Made by a program: the position numbers and the translations under genes. Positions 3,958-6,570 of a stretch of DNA of 6,570 nt are shown here, piece after piece. Source of the stretch: Elusimicrobia bacterium RIFCSPLOWO2_01_FULL_59_12 (lineage in GTDB: Bacteria > Elusimicrobiota > Elusimicrobia > 2-01-FULL-59-12); the NCBI GenBank assembly GCA_001800075.1, contig MGUR01000040.1, positions 5,589-12,158 on the forward strand, in the 5' to 3' direction. Below the pieces are notes generated by a model that searched no databases, was not told the DNA's origin, and saw nothing but the letters and a program-made list of their open reading frames with translations. The stretch's first letter is position 1; the number at the start of each line of letters is the position of its first letter.

Positions 3958-5768
3958 TTCATTCCCAAAACCTGCAATGCCATCGGATGCGTTGGATCAA
4001 TCTCTAAAACCTTGCGCCATAATTCCTTTTCTTTTTCAAGATGTCCAGCCAAATGTTCCCACTTGGCCAGATTGGCCCAGGCATCGACAAAGACCGGATC
4101 GAGCGCGATCGCTCGTTCAAAGGATTCGCGAGCAACCAGCGCCAGATCGCGCTGGGCCAGCTGCACCATCCACATAGCCGCCACACCGCGATTATTCCAA
4201 ACGTCGGGATTGGCGGGATGATCCCGAACGGCGGAGTCCGCCGTTTTCCACGCGTGATCGAAATAACGCTCCCGAGTGGGTCCGACGGGGGACTGTGTTG
4301 CCAGTGTTCTCAAAATGTTCGCGAAATCCGTTTTATACACATCGACGCGCCCCTGGAAATGAACCGCCCATTCCAAGGCATACAGGGCCTTCAACGGCTG
4401 ACTGACTTGTGACCAGAGCTGGCTGGCTCGATACGCCAAATCCGCGCGCACCGGAAAGAAGGCCACCCACATCCCCATCGGACAGAGCGCTAGCGCGAAC
4501 CATGAAAGTTCTAATGACGCCGGCCTTACCCATTCACGCTTATCGCTCTTCGCTGCGACAAGCCCGGCAAAGACGGCTGCCCATGCGCTGGTCGCCACGG
4601 AAGAAAAATTAAACTGGTTTTGGATCCCGAGCGCGATCAACGCCGCCGCCATTCCCTGACGTGAAGGATCGGATAGCGCGTCCTTGACCGGCTTAAAGAA
4701 ACGAATCAAAAGCCAAAGCAGCGCAACCAAACCGATCAGGCCCTGTGTGGCCGCGATCTGAACAAAATCGTTGTGCGCGTCAGCCTGCGTGATTCCGGTC
4801 CCCGCCGCGCGTACAAATTCCAAACTTCGATAGGGACGAAAAGCCTGAAGGAACGTGTCGGTTCCCGAACCCAACCAGAGGTTTGCTTTCCACACCTGGA
4901 GCCCCGCCTTCCAACCGGCGACCCGCGCGGCGTTCGATCCTTCCGACAAGGAAAACATCTGCGATGCCCGTTGCCGAGCGGCGGGCATCCACATCATCCC
5001 GATGACGATGACAGCCAGAACCCATAAAATGAATTTGCGCTGTTTCGGGCTTTGCAGTTTAGCGAAGAACAAACAACCCATCGCCGCAGCCGCGCCCAAC
5101 CAGGCGCTTCGAGACAGCGAAAGAACCAGTCCTGCACCGGACAGCGGTGCGGCCATGGGGACCACTTTACCGTTGAGGCCATGCATCAGTGGGAGGGCCA
5201 TCATGCAGAGAGCTCCCATGTAAAGCGGGTTGCCCAAACTGGACCAAACACGTCCCGCGGCCGCGGAAGGCATTCGTTGAAAAATTTCGTGACCGAAATA
5301 TTGAAGTCCGGCGTACACCCCCACCAGCACACCCGAATAAAAAGCCGCTCTCAACACCCCCGTCAACACCTTGTCCGACGCCGCTTGCACCGTAAACCAA
5401 TACAGCGCGGCGAACGCCAAAAGGGGCATCCAGCCGAAAACGTAAATCTTGTACGCTCCGAGAAAACTGAGCTTCGGATCGATTGAGAAAATGGTTGACG
5501 CGCCCGCGGAGGCGAGAAACGCAAGCAAGGGAAGATCCATGATGGACCGGCGGAAACGCAGGCGCCCTTGAGTCATGCTTTGGCGGATCCAACACGCAGC
5601 TAAAAGCAGATCGACGGTATACACCAGAGTCATTTTGGGCAGATCGAAAGCATCAGCCATGTCCAAACAAAAAATCAGCGGAACGACGAACGTCAAAAGC
5701 GACAAAAGCCGGGGCGCCCACGCATCAAACAAACCCGGAGGAAGTGTTTTAACTGAAGCGGACGTCAT
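3954..5768 (-). CDS. O-antigen ligase/polymerase family (Wzy_C) membrane protein with C-terminal TPR tail
   Basis: This 604-residue protein has many hydrophobic segments between residues ~20 and 440. It shows the landmarks of the Wzy/WaaL/PglL superfamily: a GNPLYMG segment (179-185), SLSRSAWLG (217-225), a long periplasmic loop with the RVAGWKAGLQVW and LWLGSGTDTF segments (282-306), and AHNDF (331-335) followed by QGLIGL. Family members transfer or polymerise lipid-linked glycans on the periplasmic side of the inner membrane, onto lipid A core, a growing glycan, or protein (pilin O-oligosaccharyltransferases). The tail has TPR-like helices at ~518-600 (PDVWNNRG, ESFERAIALDP, LWRKVLEIDPTHP), an arrangement common in the protein-targeting and exopolysaccharide branches. 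Sequence alone does not say whether it is a ligase, polymerase or protein glycosyltransferase. Lying between a secreted protein gene and Ig-like protein genes, with ATGA overlaps at both ends, it makes surface-protein glycosylation plausible. Confidence 0.9.
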   Translation of the reverse strand: MTSASVKTLPPGLFDAWAPRLLSLLTFVVPLIFCLDMADAFDLPKMTLVYTVDLLLAACWIRQSMTQGRLRFRRSIMDLPLLAFLASAGASTIFSIDPKLSFLGAYKIYVFGWMPLLAFAALYWFTVQAASDKVLTGVLRAAFYSGVLVGVYAGLQYFGHEIFQRMPSAAAGRVWSSLGNPLYMGALCMMALPLMHGLNGKVVPMAAPLSGAGLVLSLSRSAWLGAAAAMGCLFFAKLQSPKQRKFILWVLAVIVIGMMWMPAARQRASQMFSLSEGSNAARVAGWKAGLQVWKANLWLGSGTDTFLQAFRPYRSLEFVRAAGTGITQADAHNDFVQIAATQGLIGLVALLWLLIRFFKPVKDALSDPSRQGMAAALIALGIQNQFNFSSVATSAWAAVFAGLVAAKSDKREWVRPASLELSWFALALCPMGMWVAFFPVRADLAYRASQLWSQVSQPLKALYALEWAVHFQGRVDVYKTDFANILRTLATQSPVGPTRERYFDHAWKTADSAVRDHPANPDVWNNRGVAAMWMVQLAQRDLALVARESFERAIALDPVFVDAWANLAKWEHLAGHLEKEKELWRKVLEIDPTHPMALQVLGMK

Positions 5769-6570
5769 GGCGCGGCGGTGACGGAGACACTCATGGTTTG
5801 CTGAGATTCAGTCGAGGTGTAGGGCGGCATCGTCAAGCCTAACCAAAGCGAGCGCGCCGCTCCGGACGGAACCGATTCACCGGTCTGATTGCCTGAATAA
5901 ACGCTGGCCGAAGAGGCCGTGGGCGTGCTGATCATAATATCCGAAGCGGTAAACACCGAGGCCGACGGCTGGCCAGAGTTGAAAACCCCCTGCATCACAA
6001 ATTGATCCATGATCGTCGGCAGAGCTGTCTTCACACCCCAGACCGTTGCACCCGTTGTGGTCACGGTCAGTGAATAGGTTTGCGCGCCATTGCCCGAATT
6101 GGTGACGGTCACCGGACTGACAGCCAACGTGGACGCTCCTAGATTCACGGTCGTGAAATCATACGAATTGGGAGAAAGTGTGACGGATAAGATTCGGAAC
6201 GTCCAATGGGTGTTGCTTCCGCCGTCGTTGGAGGTCGCACCGGCCGCAATGATTCTTCCGGCGCTAGCGCTGGAGTAGTCGACGTCGACAAAGGAGACCG
6301 AGTTGGTGCTGACGTTATTTAGATACCAGATCTGGTTGGGTGGATTGGGGCGCATCCAAATCATATTCCCGGTTGATCCGTTGAGGAAAAGCGAAGTAAG
6401 GGTGAATGTCGATCCGGCATTAAAGTAGATTGTGGTCGGGCTCGCCAGGCCGGCGCCATTCACGAATAATCGATACGCTGTAAAGCTTGACGCAAAGACC
6501 ACACCACCCGAGGAGGTGTTGGAATCGATCAACACCCAGAACGCCTGCCCGGCGTTGTCGATCGTCTGGC
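5765..6570 (-). CDS. Large secreted beta-rich surface protein, C-terminal part (5' end outside window)
   Basis: The frame is open to the window edge, so only the last ~267 residues are visible. A GTG at 6533-6535 could be mistaken for a start, but the upstream codons (reading QTIDNAGQAFW) continue without a stop, and no signal peptide is seen there. The first half is Ser/Thr/Asn/Gly-rich and looks like repetitive beta structure; a stretch reading SFVDVDYSSASAG followed by SNTHWTF is typical of large bacterial adhesin-like or parallel-beta proteins. The last ~140 residues (about 5768-6190) form a separate domain opening with SPNSYDFTTVNLG and containing VFNSGQP and SLWLGLTMP. This domain matches the mature region of the two small secreted proteins at 674-1243 and 45-611, with YxFxTVNxG, FxSGQP and SLWLxLxMP in the same order. 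Its stop overlaps the next gene's start in an ATGA. An adhesin or surface-layer role is inferred; no enzymatic motif is seen. Confidence 0.85.
   Translation of the reverse strand, partial: QTIDNAGQAFWVLIDSNTSSGGVVFASSFTAYRLFVNGAGLASPTTIYFNAGSTFTLTSLFLNGSTGNMIWMRPNPPNQIWYLNNVSTNSVSFVDVDYSSASAGRIIAAGATSNDGGSNTHWTFRILSVTLSPNSYDFTTVNLGASTLAVSPVTVTNSGNGAQTYSLTVTTTGATVWGVKTALPTIMDQFVMQGVFNSGQPSASVFTASDIMISTPTASSASVYSGNQTGESVPSGAARSLWLGLTMPPYTSTESQQTMSVSVTAAP

Noticed and set aside
3820..4221. 133-residue open frame on the plus strand
   Set aside because: It lies opposite the ligase and Ig-like genes, has low-complexity Arg/Ser/Pro composition and no recognisable motif. It is a shadow of the minus-strand genes.
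6533..6535. GTG as the true start of the gene at 5765-6570
   Set aside because: The frame stays open upstream to the window edge, no ribosome binding site or signal peptide is present, and the upstream residues continue the same beta-rich composition.

Overview
All genes that can be supported lie on the minus strand, so the window reads from 6570 down to 1. It encodes surface or secreted proteins, an envelope polysaccharide ligase, and a two-component-type RNA-binding regulator. Sec signal peptides, periplasm-style immunoglobulin-like proteins and a Wzy/WaaL/PglL-type ligase suggest a diderm (Gram-negative) bacterium of moderate GC. The mix of beta-rich, Ser/Thr/Asn-rich secreted proteins resembles poorly cultivated lineages such as Elusimicrobiota or Omnitrophota. 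That placement is an impression, not a demonstrated assignment.

Block 1 (6570-2561) holds four tightly coupled genes. They are the C-terminal part of a large secreted beta-rich protein (5765-6570, entering from outside the window), an O-antigen ligase/polymerase-family membrane protein with a C-terminal TPR tail (3954-5768), and two related exported Ig-like proteins (3493-3957 and 2561-3496). Each of the three junctions is a 4-nt ATGA stop/start overlap, so this is one operon.

Block 2 (2498-45) starts with a candidate promoter and an orphan response regulator with a C-terminal ANTAR RNA-binding domain (1852-2460). A gene-free stretch of about 250 bases follows (1602-1851). Read on the minus strand, it contains two hairpins with six-base loops that both have A at loop position 1 and G at position 4, the known ANTAR recognition signature. 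A strong intrinsic terminator comes next, then a small Rrf2-like winged-helix regulator (1236-1601) and two tandem paralogous secreted proteins (674-1243 and 45-611). The parsimonious reading is that the ANTAR protein controls transcript elongation into the genes directly downstream of its own.

The two blocks are linked by protein homology. The C-terminal ~140 residues of the large secreted protein at 5765-6570 are the same domain as the mature part of the two small secreted proteins. The Ig-like proteins carry three copies of a second shared domain. Together the locus looks like a surface structure with large and small subunits sharing a domain, Ig-like accessory proteins, a glycan ligase, and RNA-level control of the small subunits. 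The function of that structure is not known from the sequence.
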